A DNA stretch of 64,000 nucleotides from Saccopteryx bilineata (lineage: Eukaryota; Chordata; Mammalia; Chiroptera; Emballonuridae). Below are positions 10,285 through 23,999 of the stretch, one piece after another (positions within the stretch are counted from its first letter, which is position 1; the number at the start of each line of letters is the position of its first letter). A program made the translations under genes and the position numbers. The stretch is taken from the NCBI RefSeq assembly GCF_036850765.1, contig NC_089498.1:55293795-55357794 (forward strand), written 5' to 3'. The notes under the pieces were generated by a model. That model was not told the origin of the DNA and did not search any database. It saw only the letters and a program-made list of their open reading frames with translations.

Positions 10285-12576
10285 TTTGAGAGTATTTAGG
10301 AAACAATGGAAAGGGTTACTCCTTGCACAGCTGAGATATGTGTACTGGAGTCTCCTTTGGGTCTGACTAAACATTCCTAAGGGAGCACTGACTCACCACA
10401 ATTCTTTAGCCCTCAAGGCAGAATCTCAAACTTACTCTGTGTAATCAGCTTGAGCATATACATATACACAACGGCTCCTCATCTTTCAAGTAAGTTGATT
10501 CTAGTCCTCTGTAAACTCAAACTGAGATAAGAAAAAATACATATTCTCCAGAAGAATCTTAAACTCTACCACCAGGGCTAAGAACTACCTCCCATCTGTC
10601 TTTTCAGGGATGGAAACCTTAGGAAAGAGACCCTCGTTTATATTTCTCCATCTCTATCTCAATTGAATACATGAAACACATTCCTATATGATTGAGGACT
10701 AGGGACAGCTGGAAATACCATGGAGACAAAACCCTGAAGGTATCCTACATGCTTTGCCTATAAAGTTAACATCTTTCATGCCCCATGCCCAATTCCTTTT
10801 GTTAGTCAGGAAGGGGTCCTAGGGGATCCATCATTATTCTAGACTTAAACTACCACCCACAAAAAGCAACAACCTTAGCGCCATCATCTCCAAGAGTTTA
10901 GGAATCAATTTTTCATTCTGTTCTTGAATCCAGTGGCACAGGCATAACTGATAAGGTGCTTAATTTTTTCCCATTTGTCCTTGCTGATGTTGGATCACAT
11001 AGCATGAGTACTCTGAGGGGTCTCTGGCAATTCATATCCTCTTCTATATGTTCTCCTGTTTCTGTGTCCTACTCTGGTGTACTAGAATGCCGCTTTGCCC
11101 CTAATTCCTAATTTACTATTTGTGACCGTACCAGGATATGCCAACTTCTTCAGAACAAAAAACTGAACTCTATTCCTAGGCTGAGGTCCTTCTATTCAGA
11201 GAAATTTATAAAACATGGTATATACTTGCCTTCCAGGAATGAGCCACTATCTGAATTCCCCGCTTCCTTGCAAGCACTACTAAAAATGTTGTATGAGTGC
11301 CTGAAACATTTTTTTAATATTCTAATATAAATACTTTAAGGTAATATGTATTATATATCTAATAAACTGCCTAAATGGACCCCATTCTTTGCCATTCCCT
11401 GAGTTCTCTCCTTTTTTCGTGTAATTTTGTAATATCTTTCTACTCTGACTCTTGAGTTCAGCCATTACTTGCTTTAGTCAATGAAATGCTTGGAAGGCAC
11501 TCAGTATTTGAGTACGCCCTATATTTTGTTTCTTTTTTTTTATAATCAACATAGTAACATGCCATGTTAGTACAGAGGATTGGAGATATATGAAAAACAG
11601 CCATGTAGTCCCAGTATTCTCAGTTATGGTTGGTCTAGATCAGTCAACAAACAGCCAGAACTCAGATGAGAGTGATCCCAGTCAAATCAACAGAGCTGTC
11701 TTGGTGACTATTTTAAATGCATGAGCAATAATTGCTTATTCTTTGGTGCTACTAAAGTTTTTAGGTTATTTATTACACAGAATTAATTTAATAATAGGTG
11801 ATGAACTCACTGATTTTTAATATCTGGTCACCCATCCCACTTCTTTCTCCACATTTCTTAAAATGGCAATTGGTTACTTAACATGTAAAGTCAAAAACTT
11901 CAAAAATTAGTTGAAAACTAAAGAACCAACTATTGGGTCCATATCTATATAATTATAATAGGTAGAAAGAGGAAAATAATAGAATAATAATAAAATGTGT
12001 AAAGACAAAAGTAATTGTAACTGAAAACACTACTTGTAAAGTTTGTAATTATTGCTTTATATACTATTTGGGATAAACAAATCAAATTAGTAGTATATTT
12101 ATGGCATTGTTTTTACATTTACTATACAAAATATTCATGTAAAATGCTAATAATACAATTGCAAGTAAAATTGTATAATGATAATTGACTGCAATAAATA
12201 TAAATATCTTGATTTGCATTCAGATATATAGTATTCATATTATTTTTTTCTCATACACATAAAATAATTATTAGTAGGGTAGACACAAAAAATCCACTTT
12301 TTCTTTTGAGAATTTTCACTAGCCAAGTCTAATCTGTGCTTGGGAAAATTTGCTCTAAATAAAAAGCAAAATAGGAAAAAACAGACAGTATTCTTCACAT
12401 TTAAATGTATTTCCCATGTTTCTGTGGGTTATCTATAATACTTATTCAATTAGAATCCTTGAGAAGCTCAGGAAAAAAGTATGTATATATTTTTAACATC
12501 ACCATAAATTTTTTAAATGAGTATTCATTTTTTTATTATCACTGCACAATAAAGACATCTTACCTTAGATGCTTAT
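10285..12576. other. About 2.3 kb of unique DNA
   Basis: Nothing recognised. The left half (about 10,400-11,250) has somewhat higher GC than its surroundings and no long open frame. I looked for retroviral or pseudogene motifs there and found none I could support. Confidence 0.45.
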
Positions 12577-12592
12577 ATCTTTTCAGTATTTA

Positions 12593-12959
12593 CTTATTTA
12601 TTTTTATTTTTTAAGAGAGAGACAGACAGAAAGAGAGATGAGAAACATCAACTCATAGTTGCGGCATCTTAGTTGTTCATTGATTGCTTTCTCATATGTG
12701 TCTTGACTGGAAGGCTCCAGCTGAGCCAGTGACCACTTGTTCAAGCAAGCAACCTTGGGCTTAAGCCAATGACTGGGCTTCAAACCAGCCATCTCTAGGC
12801 TCAAGACATCGACCATGGGGTCAGATCCCATGCTCACGCCGGCAACCCTGCACTCAAGCTGGTGAGCCTGTGCTCAACTTGGTGACCTTGGGATTTTGAA
12901 CCTGGGTCCTTAGCATCCCAGGTTGATGTGCTATCTATTATGCCACTGCCTAATCAGAC
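12593..12959 (-). mobile_element. C-type SINE
   Basis: Antisense: T-rich start, GA-rich block, GAGAAACATCAACTCATAG, TTGTTCATTGATTGCTTTCTC, and ending ATGCCACTGCCTAATCAGAC. Target duplication ATCTTTTCAGTATTTA at 12577-12592 and 12960-12975, 16 bp, perfect. Confidence 0.95.
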
Positions 12960-12975
12960 ATCTTTTCAGTATTTA

Positions 12976-13843
12976 TAAGAACATCAAATGGTAAATATCC
13001 CAAACTTTCCCAATACCTTATATAAATTCTTAAATATCTATGTATATACATTATTGATTCACTAAAATAAAAATATTTATTACTAATATTAATAAATATT
13101 GGCAAAAATAACAACCTTTATTATATCAAACTTTAATTGAAGTAAAAATATAAATGATATTAAAATATATATAAGAAAATACATCGTCATTTTATATTTT
13201 CCTTTTTTTACTTATATTCATATAATATAGACTGAAGTATTTATTGTGAATTCTATATTCATTCATATATTTATTCAATAAAAGTATTAAGTGGCTACAC
13301 TTATGACATAAGATGCTCTTTCACTTCTCCAGGCATATTAACATAAAAAACAATGACTGATTTCTAAGATTACAGGAAGTGAATATCTCATCATAGCTCA
13401 TCGTTCTGAAATTGAAAAACCTACAAAGCAAAATTGGCAACTAGAAGAGAGTATAACTTCAGCATATTAGTGTTAGGAGATATTTAAAGAGAATCAGATC
13501 ATTTGGGAAGTTCACAGTTAAACCCTCTGATGTAACTTTTGAATGAATCATATATGGCATGTATAATCACCAAGCATAGGTACTTGGTTATGATATTGCT
13601 TCACTGTCAGCCACCAATTCAAATAACAGCTTCAAGAAAAATATCTCCCATAATAAAAGACTATTAAAAGACTAGATAAAACACAATTTTTCAACAGTAT
13701 TTTCTAAGAGTTCATGCAAGTCAAATTTTAAATATCCAATAACATTGTTTATAATCAAAGATCAAATTGTGTAAATCAAAGATGTGAATTTAGTCATAAG
13801 AAGCAGCTGTCTTGGAAAACAAATCTGGTTTTATTATTTTTTA
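12976..13843. other. Very AT-rich unique DNA
   Basis: No recognised repeat or gene. Confidence 0.5.
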
Positions 13844-14064
13844 AAACTTTTTTTAAAATTTTATTTATTCATTTTTATAGAGAGAGGAGAGAGAGAAGAA
13901 GAGAGAGAGTGAGGAGAAAGAGAGAGAGAGAAGAGAGAGAGAGGGGGAGGAGCAGGAAGCATCAACTTCCATATGTGCCTCAACCATGTAAGCCTAGGGT
14001 TTCAAATTGGCGACCTCAGTGTTCCAGGTCGACACTTTATCTACCGCACCACTACAGGACAGGG
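13844..14064 (-). mobile_element. B-type SINE
   Basis: Antisense: T-rich tail, long GA block, AGGAAGCATCAACTTCC, GTCGACACTTTATCTACCGC, and ending CCACTACAGGACAGGG. TGGTTTTATTATTTTTTAA before and TGGTTTTATTTTTTAA after are the probable target duplication. Confidence 0.9.
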
Positions 14065-14079
14065 TGGTTTTATTTTTTA

Positions 14080-16660
14080 ATAAACAATTGTTTGCACTGA
14101 ACAGATCACTGCTGTTGAGAATATAAATATGAAAAATATAAATATAGTAGCAGAATTTCTAATGAAGGAGATGCCTTCTGGAATATAATGTGCTATGGGT
14201 TCCTGAATCTATGTCAATCCAATGAAATGACAAAACAGGTTCTCATCATTTATCGTTTACTATGTGACATTAGAATTTTTCTATCCCTCAGACTGTGTCT
14301 TATTAAGACAATAAGTTTTATTATTTAAAAACAATTAGAACAAAACCAAATATGGAATGACAGGCCCTGATATTATCTCACCACTACAATAGTGCTTTTA
14401 CAGTTTGTAACCACTGCAATTATGTTGGTTATCTCCTTACAAGGCTAACTATGTAAAGGTATTACTATTGCTATGTAACATTTTTGGAATTACTTGTTTT
14501 GGATTTTGCTTGTCTAACTTCAAAGTGTAACACAAAAAACTGGGTCATTAAACAATCTTCCTTTAAAGACTTTTTACATCAATTTTGGTATAAAAAGTAA
14601 CATTTAATTTTCTTTTTATAAGTGAAGCACATAGTATTAATTATTTGGCTAAACTGTTCATTTTTTAAAATAAGAAAGAAGTTCCTAAAGAACTGATAAC
14701 AAATGCATGCTAATAGCGGTTTATAAATTATACACCAAACTTGAAAGGGTTTCAAAAATATTCTATATAAAGATGGAAAGGGGGAAAAATTTCATTCCAC
14801 AGGAATCTAAATTATCAAACATGACAACCTTTAATATACTGCTTTATGTAGTCTATTTGTGACTGTTAGATAAATATAAGTATATATGATGCATTGTACA
14901 GTCCTTTACTTAAAAAGAATATATTTTTGAATATTTGCATTTAATATTTTAGGGACCATGTATAAAGATTCACACATCATTGTGTAATAATCAACATTAG
15001 TGTTGAAAGACTAAACAATCTGGTTCTAGGAAAAAAGCAAGTAAAATGTTTACCATTTTAGTTATATTCAAATGTTCTTTTTTGTACGTCTAGTCACAAT
15101 ATGTCTATACTTTCTAGAAGTGTCCCTGGAACCAGTAGTATAGCATATAACTTAGAATGAGCCAATCTACATATTTCACCCTCCACTCTTAGGGTATAAA
15201 AATCATTCAAGTAAATCAGTTAATTCAACTCAATATAGAGATTTTTGGTTGAATTATCAGAATATAAACTTTTTTTGTTTTCTCTTGTTCTAGGTAGTGT
15301 AATGGAATGAGCTCAAAGTTGTCAATAGCCAATAAATACAAGTTTTGAGAACAGATTCAAGTAGCAGTAAAAGCAAATGAATGGATTTCCCCTAAAATTA
15401 TATGTAAGCCTTAAATACTTATAGTAAACCATATCTACATGTTTGGGTTTTCAGTTACATAGAACAATACATTCCTTTCTTTATCCTTGCAAATAAACTT
15501 GATTAGGCCCAGAGAGACAGAGAGAGAGAGAGGATCCAAGTGAGAGCCTGGATAAATAAAATGTGAAAACATTGGACTGTCTTAGCAAAGCAGTGATATG
15601 AAGACATGGGCAGCATTGTAAAAGAAAAGACTGGAAGCAAGAAAAGAGGAAACAGAGGCACAAGAAGTGAAGAAAAAATAAACATGATTTGGGTATTAGG
15701 TGAAAAATGATAAAAACCTTAAGGAAAAGATAAAAGGAGGGTTTTATTCTAAATTTGTTGAGATGGTAGAATTGACAGAAACATGCTGGTATTTGATGAG
15801 ATATGAGCAGAAAGAATAAGATAGCATTAGAAGGTTGACAAATAGGTTTTGAGCTTGAGCAATTTGATGTTCGTTGTCATTAGTCGCTGAAAAAATAATA
15901 GAGAAAAGGAAAGACTGGGAAGTACAGATGAGGAAGAGATAATGAACTTAATCATACAATTAATAAATTTGAAATACCCATAAATTATTCAGATGTAAGT
16001 CCCAAGACGAAGCTGGTTTTGCAGGTCAGAGCTTAGAATGATACTTGTAAATATAAGAGATATAATCTTGCTGCCATCTACAGAAAGAAATTAGTTAATA
16101 ATTTAACAGTGGAAGAAATAAATTAGAAGTAATATGAAATAGAAGAAGAGAAGTAAGGAGGTATAAGAATATATTAACATGTAAAACACACACAAAGGAA
16201 GATCGCTCTGAAAATGAACTTAAAATGTATCTAGAGAAATAAGATATAAAAGTAGCAATATCAATAAAAAAAGAGAAAGTTGTGCCATAAAAATTAAGAA
16301 AGAGTTTCAAAAATCAAAGAGTACTCAGCAATATTGAATAAATCCAAATGAGTGAAAGTAAGAAAGGTCTGAAATCCTCCATTGAGCTTGGCGGGCAGCA
16401 GGTCAGTGCTGATATTGGCATTTGGCATTTCAGATAAGTAGTAGTGGTGGGAGCCAGGTTGCAGTGAAAACAGTGAAACCACTTTAAAAAACCATTCAAT
16501 GAGTTATTGAATTTTAATTCAAAATTATGAATGTAATTTTTTATAGAAACAAGTACCCCTGGAAACCTAGTCATTTCCTATATAAGATTTCTAAGAAGAA
16601 TATCACTTTCCATATAAGAAAGATTGAACTACACAGGATAAGAATAAACATTGAGTGTCT
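14080..16660. other. About 2.6 kb of unique AT-rich DNA
   Basis: A short GA run near 15,510-15,532 is the only simple repeat. Open frames of 60-86 codons here show no domain, no conserved-looking composition and no neighbours. I treat them as chance. Confidence 0.5.
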
Positions 16661-16669
16661 CAAAAACTG

Positions 16670-19600
16670 GGACTGATTTTTTCTACATGAAAAAATAAGC
16701 AACTGAATATACATTCTTTTCAAGTGCTCATGGTACATTCTCTAGGATAGACCACATGTTAGGGAACAAAAGTGGTCTCAACATATTTAAGAATATTGAA
16801 ATCATATCAAGCACTTTCTCTGAACACAATGGCATGAAACTAGGAATCAACCACAACAGAAAAGCTCAAATATTCTCAAACACATGGAAACTAAATAGCA
16901 GGTTGTTAAATAATGAATGGATTAAGAATGAGATCAAAGAACAAATTAAAAAATTCCTAGAAATGAATGATAATGAGCATACAACAACTCAAAATTTATG
17001 GGACACAGCAAAATCAGTACTGAGAGGAAAGTTTATAGCAGTACAGGAACACTTTAAGAAGCTAGAAAAAGTTCAAATAAACAACTTAACCCTGTATCTA
17101 AAAGAACTAGAAAAAGAACAGCAAGTAAAGCCCAAATGTAGTAGAAGGAAGGAAATAATAAAGATCAGAGCAGAAATAAATGACATAGAAGCTAAAGAAA
17201 CACTACAGAAGATCAATTAAACTAGGAACTGGTTCTCTGCAAAGGTAAACAAGATGGATGAACCTTTAACTAGACTCACCAAGAAAAAGAGAGAGAGGAC
17301 TCAAATAAATAAAATTAGAAAGGAGAGTGGAGAAATAACAACTGACACAACAAAATACAAAATATTGTAAGAAGATACTATGAAGAACTGTATGCCAAAA
17401 AACTAGACAACCTAGATGAAATGGACAAATTACTTGAAACATAAAATCTTCCAAAAATCAATCTGGAAGAATAAGAAAACCTAAACAGACCGATTACACA
17501 AAATGAGATCAAAACAGTTATCAAAAATCTCCCAACAAAGAAAAGTCCTGGGCCTGATGGCTTCACAAGTGAATTCTACCAAATATTCAAAGAAGAACTA
17601 ACTCGTATCCTTCTCAAGCTATTTCAAAAAATACAAGAGGAAGGAAGATTCCTTTTATGAGGCGAACATAATTCTGATTCCAAAACCAGGCAAAGGCAAC
17701 ACAAAGAAAGAAAATTATAGGCCAATATCCCTGATGAATATAGATGCTAAAATCCTCAACAAAATATTAGCAAACTGGATCTAACAATATATGGAAAAAA
17801 TCATACACCATGATCAAGTGGGATTTATTCTGGGGAGGCAAAGCTGGTATAATATTCACAAATCAATCAATGTGATTCATCACATAAACAAAAGGAAGGA
17901 GAAAAACACATGATAATTTCAATAGATGCAGGAAAAGCATTTGATAAAATCCAGCACCCATTCATGATCAAAACTCTCAACAAAGTGGGAATACAGGAAA
18001 CATACTTCAACATAATAAAAGCCATCTATGACAAACCCACAGCCAACATCATACTCAATGGGCAAAAATTAAAAGCAATCCCCTTAAGATCAGTAACAAG
18101 GCAGGAGTGACCCCTTTCACCACTCTTATTCAACATAGTCCTGGAAATTCTAGCCACAGCAGTCAGACAAGAAGAAGAAATAAAAGGCATTCAAGTTGGA
18201 AAAGAAGAAGTAAAACTATCATTATTTGCAAATGATATGATATTGTATATAGAAAACCCTAAAGTCTCAGTCAAAAAACTACTGTACCTGATAAATGAAT
18301 TTAGCAAAGTGGCAGAATATAAAATTAATATTCAGAAATCAGAGGCATTTTTATACTCAAGCAATGAACTATCAGAAAGAGAAATTAAGGAAACAACCCC
18401 CTTCACTATTACAACCAAAAAAATAAAGTACCTAGGAGTACATTTAACCAAGAAGACTAAAGACTTGTACTCAGAAAATTATAAAACATTGATAATAAAA
18501 ATCAAGGAAGATACAAACAAGTGGAAGCATATATTGTGCTCATAGTTAGAAAGAATAAACATCATTAAAATGTCTATATTAAAAAAAAAATGTCTATATT
18601 ACCCAAAGCAATTTATACCTTCAATGCAATACCAATTAAAATACCAATGACATACTTTAAAGATATAGACCACATATTCCAAAAATTTATATGAAACCAA
18701 AAGAGAACACGAATAGCCTCAGCAATCTTAAAAAAGAAGAATAAAGGTGGAGGTATCACACTTCCTGATATCAAGGTATACTACAAGGCCGCTGTACTCA
18801 AAACAGCCTGGTCCTGGCATAAGAACAGGCATATAGATCAATGGAACAGAACAGAGAACCCAGAAATAAACCTACAGCTCTATGGACAACTGATATTTGA
18901 CAAAGGAGGTAAGGGCATACAATGGAGTAAAGACAGCCTCTTTAATAAATGGTGTTGGGAAAATTGGACAGAAACCTGCAAAAAAATGAAACTAGACCAC
19001 TAACTTACACCATTCACAAAAATAAACTCAAAATGTATAAAAGACTTAAATGTAATCCATGATACAATAAGCATCTTAGAAAAAAACATAGGCAGTAAGC
19101 TCTACAACATCTCTCACAGCCATATATTTGCTGATTTATCTCCACGGGCAAGTGAAATAAAAGACAGGATAAACAAATGGGACTGTATCAAACTAAAAAG
19201 CTTTTGCACAGCCAAAGACAATAAAAACAGAATAAAAAGATAAACTACACCATGGGAGAACATATTTGACAGTACGTCTGATAAGGGATTAATAACTAAA
19301 ATTTATAAAGAACTTGTAAAACTCAACACCAGGAAGACAAACAATCCAATCAAAAAATGGGCAAAAGAAATGACACTTCTCCAAAGAGGACACACAGATG
19401 GCCAATAGGTATATGAAAAAATGCTCAACATCACTAATCATTAGAGAAATGCAAATTAAAACCACAATGAGATATCACCTCACACCAGTCAGAATGGTGC
19501 TCATCAACAAAACAACACAGAATAAGTGCTGGCGAGGATGTGGAGAAAAGGGAACCCTCCTGCACTGCTGGTGGGGATGCAGACTGGTGCAGCCTCTGTG

Positions 19601-20244
19601 TAAAACAGTATGGAGATTCCTCAAAAAATTGAAAATCGAACTGCCTTTTGACCCAGCTATCCCACTTTTAGGAATATACCCCAAGAACACCATAGAACTG
19701 TTCCAGAAGGAGAAATGCACCCCCATGTTTGTGGAAGGATTGTTCACAATAGCGAAGATCTGGAAACAGCCCAGTGTCCATCAGAGGACTAGTGGATTAA
19801 AAAGCTTTGGTACATATATACTACAGAATACTATTCAGCCATAAGAAATGATGACATCGGATCATTTACAATAACATAGATGGACCTTGATAACATTATA
19901 CTCAGTGAAATAAGTAAATCCGAAAAAACTAAGAACTATATGAACCCATGCATAGATGGGACATAAAAAGGAGACTCAGAGACATGGACAAGAATGTAAT
20001 GATAACAGGGGGTGGGATGGGGAGGTGGGGAGGGAGCAAGGAAGAAGAGGGGGGAGTGGGGGGAGGGGAGGGGCACAAAGAAAACCAGATAGAAGGTGAT
20101 GGAAGACAATTTGACTTTGGGTGAGGGGTATGCAACATAATCAAATGTCAAAATAATCTGGAGATGTTTTCTTGGAACATATGTACCCTGATTTATCAAT
20201 GTCACTGCATTAAAATTAATAAAAATAAGATTAAAATAAAGCAC
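16670..20244 (+). mobile_element. Long 5'-truncated L1 (most of ORF2 plus 3' UTR)
   Basis: The element enters in ORF2 late in the endonuclease region (CATGGTACATTCTCTAGGAT, GACCACATGTTAGGGAACAA). It continues through the reverse transcriptase and C-terminal region to the 3' UTR, with the usual G-rich block (about 20,009-20,075), GGTGAGGGGTATGCAACATA, TTTATCAATGTCACTGCATT and an A-rich tail near 20,215-20,244. ORF1 and the 5' UTR are missing. Exact left edge and target duplication are not resolved. Confidence 0.92.
16756..19850 (+). pseudogene. L1 ORF2 (endonuclease/reverse transcriptase) remnant
   Basis: In an active L1 this protein nicks target DNA and copies the element's RNA. Here it is broken into several open segments: 16,756-17,220, 17,910-18,110, 18,237-18,545 and 19,398-19,844. 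Recognisable parts are EHTTTQNLWDTAKSVLRGKF, RRKEIIKIRAEIN, the reverse-transcriptase phrases [19 protein letters not shown] and [11 protein letters not shown], and the late [18 protein letters not shown] with [16 protein letters not shown]. The catalytic FADD motif reads FAND at 18,225-18,236, so the second metal-binding aspartate pair is lost. Stops, including TAA at 17,218, and frameshifts also disable it. It is L1-derived, not a host gene. Confidence 0.92.
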
Positions 20245-20319
20245 CTCTAACATAGTGGGTGGCTTTAAAATTTTCATAACCTAAAATTGATTTGACAACC
20301 AATATATTTCACTTTATTT

Positions 20320-20478
20320 CATTTTTAATATTATATATTAACATTAGAAAGAGGAAGGAAGAGAGAGCAAGAGACAGAACATCTATCTGTTCCTATATGT
20401 GCCCTGTCCAAGGATCGAACTCAAAACCTTGGTGTATTGGGACAGTGTTTTCTAACCAATCCAGCTAACTGGCCCGGT
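20320..20478 (-). mobile_element. D-type short tRNA-derived SINE, old
   Basis: GA-rich start, ACAGAACATCTATCTGTTCC, CCTGTCCAAGGATCGAACTC and ending CCAGCTAACTGGCCCGG. This is the complement of a tRNA-like head with a B box near 20,410. Similar in plan to the copy at 37,091-37,264. Boundaries approximate. Confidence 0.7.
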
Positions 20479-20790
20479 TGAAAACAAGGATATTTTATAA
20501 CATTTCCAAGACTATCTTTGGTATTCTAGCTCCTGAAAACAAAACAAAACAAAACAAAACACCCTATGTATGATATACTCTTTGTATATGTGCAGTACTT
20601 TATCCAGAAATCTTATTTCTATTTTGTTCCTTGTTAAATTCCCCCCTTGGACTTGCTAAAAAACTGAAGGAGAGAGAATGTCCCAATGAGCTATGCAACA
20701 GCTTAGTCCTTCCTCCTGTTATGTCTTCAACATCCATTTTCAACAGTAAATTGCACTGCAACAGAAATAAGTGTGATAGTAAGCCTGGCT

Positions 20791-20791
<1 letters not shown>

Positions 20792-20844
<53 letters not shown>
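20792..20844. repeat. (GT)n microsatellite, about 26 units
   Basis: Uninterrupted GT run. The cysteine/valine and threonine/histidine stretches of the overlapping frames are its translations. Confidence 0.98.
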
Positions 20845-20846
<2 letters not shown>

Positions 20847-23239
20847 GAGCAAAAGAGAAAGGCTTGAGGTGACTTGCACAATTCAAATATAATTCAGTGA
20901 CAAGGAACTAATATATATTTATAAGTTAAAAACTAAATCTTTCCAAGAGGCAATAATTTATAATCACCACTTTACAGAGAGCAATTGTTATATATCTGTT
21001 AACTTGTCATCAAGAAAATATTTAATGAACATTTTCATTTGTAGTACATGTTTAAATACAACTCTTTTACAAACCTATTATTCCCAAAACTATTTTTCTT
21101 TATTTTGAAATGAAAATTTGTGACATTAAGATGTAGGATGGTCAAAGTGCTTAGCTTTTATATTCCAGAAACTCAGCTCAGTATAGGAAGTAAAGGAAAT
21201 ATTAAACCACAAGGCCAAAGTAGTGGCAAAATAAAATGTGTGATTTCCACAAGTTTGTGGTTATTTGAAAGTAGAAGACCAGTAGACTTATTTAGTTGGT
21301 TATAGACAATGACAGAGCAAATGACAAAAGTGAGAGGAATGATAGTATGAAAGAGCCTATCCACTCTGCAGAATATATGTGAAGCTTAGTATATCAAATT
21401 ACCTACCCTGAGAAGCAGGAGTGTGCCATGATGTTAGTTGAGATACCTTAAACAAGGGTATTGGTTTAATTACCAGGACTCCCTCCCCAAGCACTGAACA
21501 ATCTTACCCTAAACCTTCCCTTGCCCCAGAGTTTAAAGATTAGTGTTTTCTGAAGACATTTTCACAGATTCCTTAGATTTTGGGGTATCGAACAAAAGGT
21601 CACCTCTGTTTAAATACACAACAGTAAAATGCACCTGTGAAAAACCATGCACATACCCAGAAGACTGCAAAAGAGCATTTCAGAGCACTGCCATTAGTGA
21701 CACATAAACACTAGAAATGTTCTTTGTTAGCATTTTCTTATTCACACATCTTCCACTGATATTTCCATCATTGGAAAAAACTTATTTGCAACCATATTAA
21801 AGTGAAGCCTTATTATCTAAGCTCTGTTGAATTTTATTCCATTCTTAACCTTGATATATGAACCCCCCAAAATACATATGTTCTGTATAGAACTCAGTAT
21901 GTCCTGAGTGAAAATTTCTCAATATACCTTTAAAGATGCTTAAAATTTTTGCTGTCATCTTCTGTAAAATATTAGCAAATTTATGTAACAATAGCTAATG
22001 TTCCAAAACAGATTATTTTATTCCATGCTTATAGCACTGGATAAAAAGTAAGGTTGTTTAACAGACTATCAACACCTGTTAGATGAAGAAACTCTTGCAG
22101 AGATATTTAGAAATAAAATTAACCGGGTAGAGAAAATCTGTTCTACATCATCTACTTTACACAGGTTAACTGACTCCCATATTTAAAAGTACCATGAAGA
22201 GTTACTGGCACACAGTATATGGTCAATATTTAGTCTTCTTTTATTCATTTATCAAACATTTAACAACACATCAACGATAGAAGAAAAAAAGCACGTCAAA
22301 CACTTGCGTACATTATTAGAGCGCTTTACTCTAAAAATACTGATGTAAAAGGAATATATTTAGTGAAGAGAGATCAGTATTTAAAAATTTAAGCATTAAT
22401 AAAATAAAAGAAAACAAGCTTAAAATTGAAATCTTGGACACCAATTCTTTTTGTCAAAGTGCTTTACTTTCTTATAATCTACTTTATAACTGTGAATAAT
22501 CATAGTCTTTTATAATGTTCATTTTCACTTATAAACCATACATATTCTTTTATATGGTCCTGTATGATCTCCTTCAAATTCAGAAAATTCAGCCCATGTT
22601 TATCTCACTTTTCCAAAATCATTTTCTCACATCTCAGTTGCGTGCCCTTTTCTAACTTAATTGCTCTAATTTCTCCTTGTGCTCTAGTACAAATAGGCCC
22701 TGTGAAGTAAGTACATTAATTAATTAAATAATTGATTAATTAATTAATAAAAGTCACAACCAGGACAAGACAAATTTTCCTGATCACAACTATTACTTTA
22801 ACTGTCTTTAAGAAAATAGGCTGGATAGGATAGCACCAAGATGTCCATTAAAGCAAACCGCAAATCAATACCACCATTCTCTTCAGAGCAGATAGAAACT
22901 AATATTCAGAGCAAATATGCATTCATTTTTTAAAAATATTTATGGAGCACTAACTAAATTCTAGACACTGAGTGAATTTTGGAACTATTAATATATATTG
23001 TGCAAAGCCCCAAATGAAATATATTCTTTGATTTAATTCCTAGAATATGGCTATGTGAAAGAAAATAATGCCTAAGTTTCATAGCTAAAGCAACTGTAGC
23101 CTGTGAATGTAAAAGTATTTACTGTATTCCATGCAGAATGAGAGGTGAGACAAGGATTTGACTTGTGCTCTGGCTCTGAAGCGACTACTGCTTAAATCCA
23201 ACCTGAATGTTGATGAAGATAATGATGATGATTTATATC
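20845..23239. other. Unique AT-rich DNA
   Basis: No gene recognised. An AT palindrome of TTAATTAA type sits near 22,714-22,749. A short stretch near 22,195-22,250 (ACTGGCACACAGTATATGG) resembles a decayed MIR or L2 tail. Confidence 0.45.
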
Positions 23240-23400
23240 AGTCCCTACTTACTGAGACCTCTGGTTCCTGGTCCTGTGCTAGGGTGCTTTATATATGTGA
23301 ATTAATCCTTTGTTACATCATTATGAACAAAAACTGGGGCTGAGAGGTTGGATAACAAGCTCATCACTAGCAAGGAGCTAGAGCAGAACTGAAGTCCAGT
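23240..23400 (-). mobile_element. MIR fragment
   Basis: The order ...TTACATCATTATGAAC, GGGGCTGAGAGGTTGGATAA, CAAGCTCATCACTAGCAAGG, AGCAGAACTGAAGTCCAG matches the complement of the MIR core and tRNA-side. Ancient, heavily diverged. Confidence 0.65.
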
Positions 23401-23499
23401 TCCCTGTGCTCTCTCCCCATCTTTTCTCACACACTCCTCCGCCTCATTTTTCCTTGTCTGGATTACAGGCAGTCTCCTCAGCCTTTGACCTGATTCACT

Positions 23500-23895
23500 T
23501 TCTTGCTGTCTATAGTCATATGTCTCTCTTAATCTCTCTGTCTCTGTCTTCAGTCTTTTTATCTCTATTTCCCTTTTCCTATCTATATCTTTTTTTTTCT
23601 TTTTCAACCATTTGTCTTTCTGACAGTTATTTCTTTCTGTCCATTTCTTTGTCTGACTCTCTGCCTTGTCTCCTTCTCTCTCTTTCCCTCCCTCTTTCTA
23701 TTCTTTGTGTATGTATCTCAGTTTCTTCTCTTTCTGCCTCCATTCTGCTTTTTATATCTTTCACTCTGTCCCTAACTTTATTTCTTCTTTTTGTGAGTCT
23801 CTCTGTTTCTCTTATTCTTCATGTGATTATATCTGTCTCTCTTTGTGTATCTCTGTGAGTGTCTCTGTCACTTTCCTGTGTCTCTGTCTCTCAGA
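23500..23895 (+). repeat. Polypyrimidine tract
   Basis: About 400 bp in which the plus strand is overwhelmingly C and T, built from imperfect TCTCTGTCTCTG and TTTCTTTCT units with occasional G and A. The 150- and 82-codon serine/leucine-rich frames here are translations of this tract and have no coding signs. Confidence 0.85.
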
Positions 23896-23999
23896 CATTG
23901 ACTTAAGGTTCTAAAGAATTAACAACTGCTCATCCAGTTTTAATAAATCTTCTCTCAATTCCAGTGGTGTGCTGTGAAGTTGAAGTTCCAGTTAAATGA

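Noticed and set aside
10400..11250. Higher-GC stretch considered as a processed pseudogene or retroviral piece
   Set aside because: No long frame, no poly-A tail or target duplication, no recognisable motif.
16756..17220. 154-codon lysine/glutamate-rich frame that could pass for a host coiled-coil protein
   Set aside because: It is L1 ORF2, continuous with other ORF2 pieces downstream to the L1 3' UTR.
22714..22749. TTAATTAA-type palindrome
   Set aside because: Simple AT repeat; symmetry expected from its composition.
23406..23914. 150- and 82-codon serine/leucine-rich frames resembling membrane proteins
   Set aside because: Low-complexity polypyrimidine tract; hydrophobic appearance follows from CTC/TCT/TTC codons.
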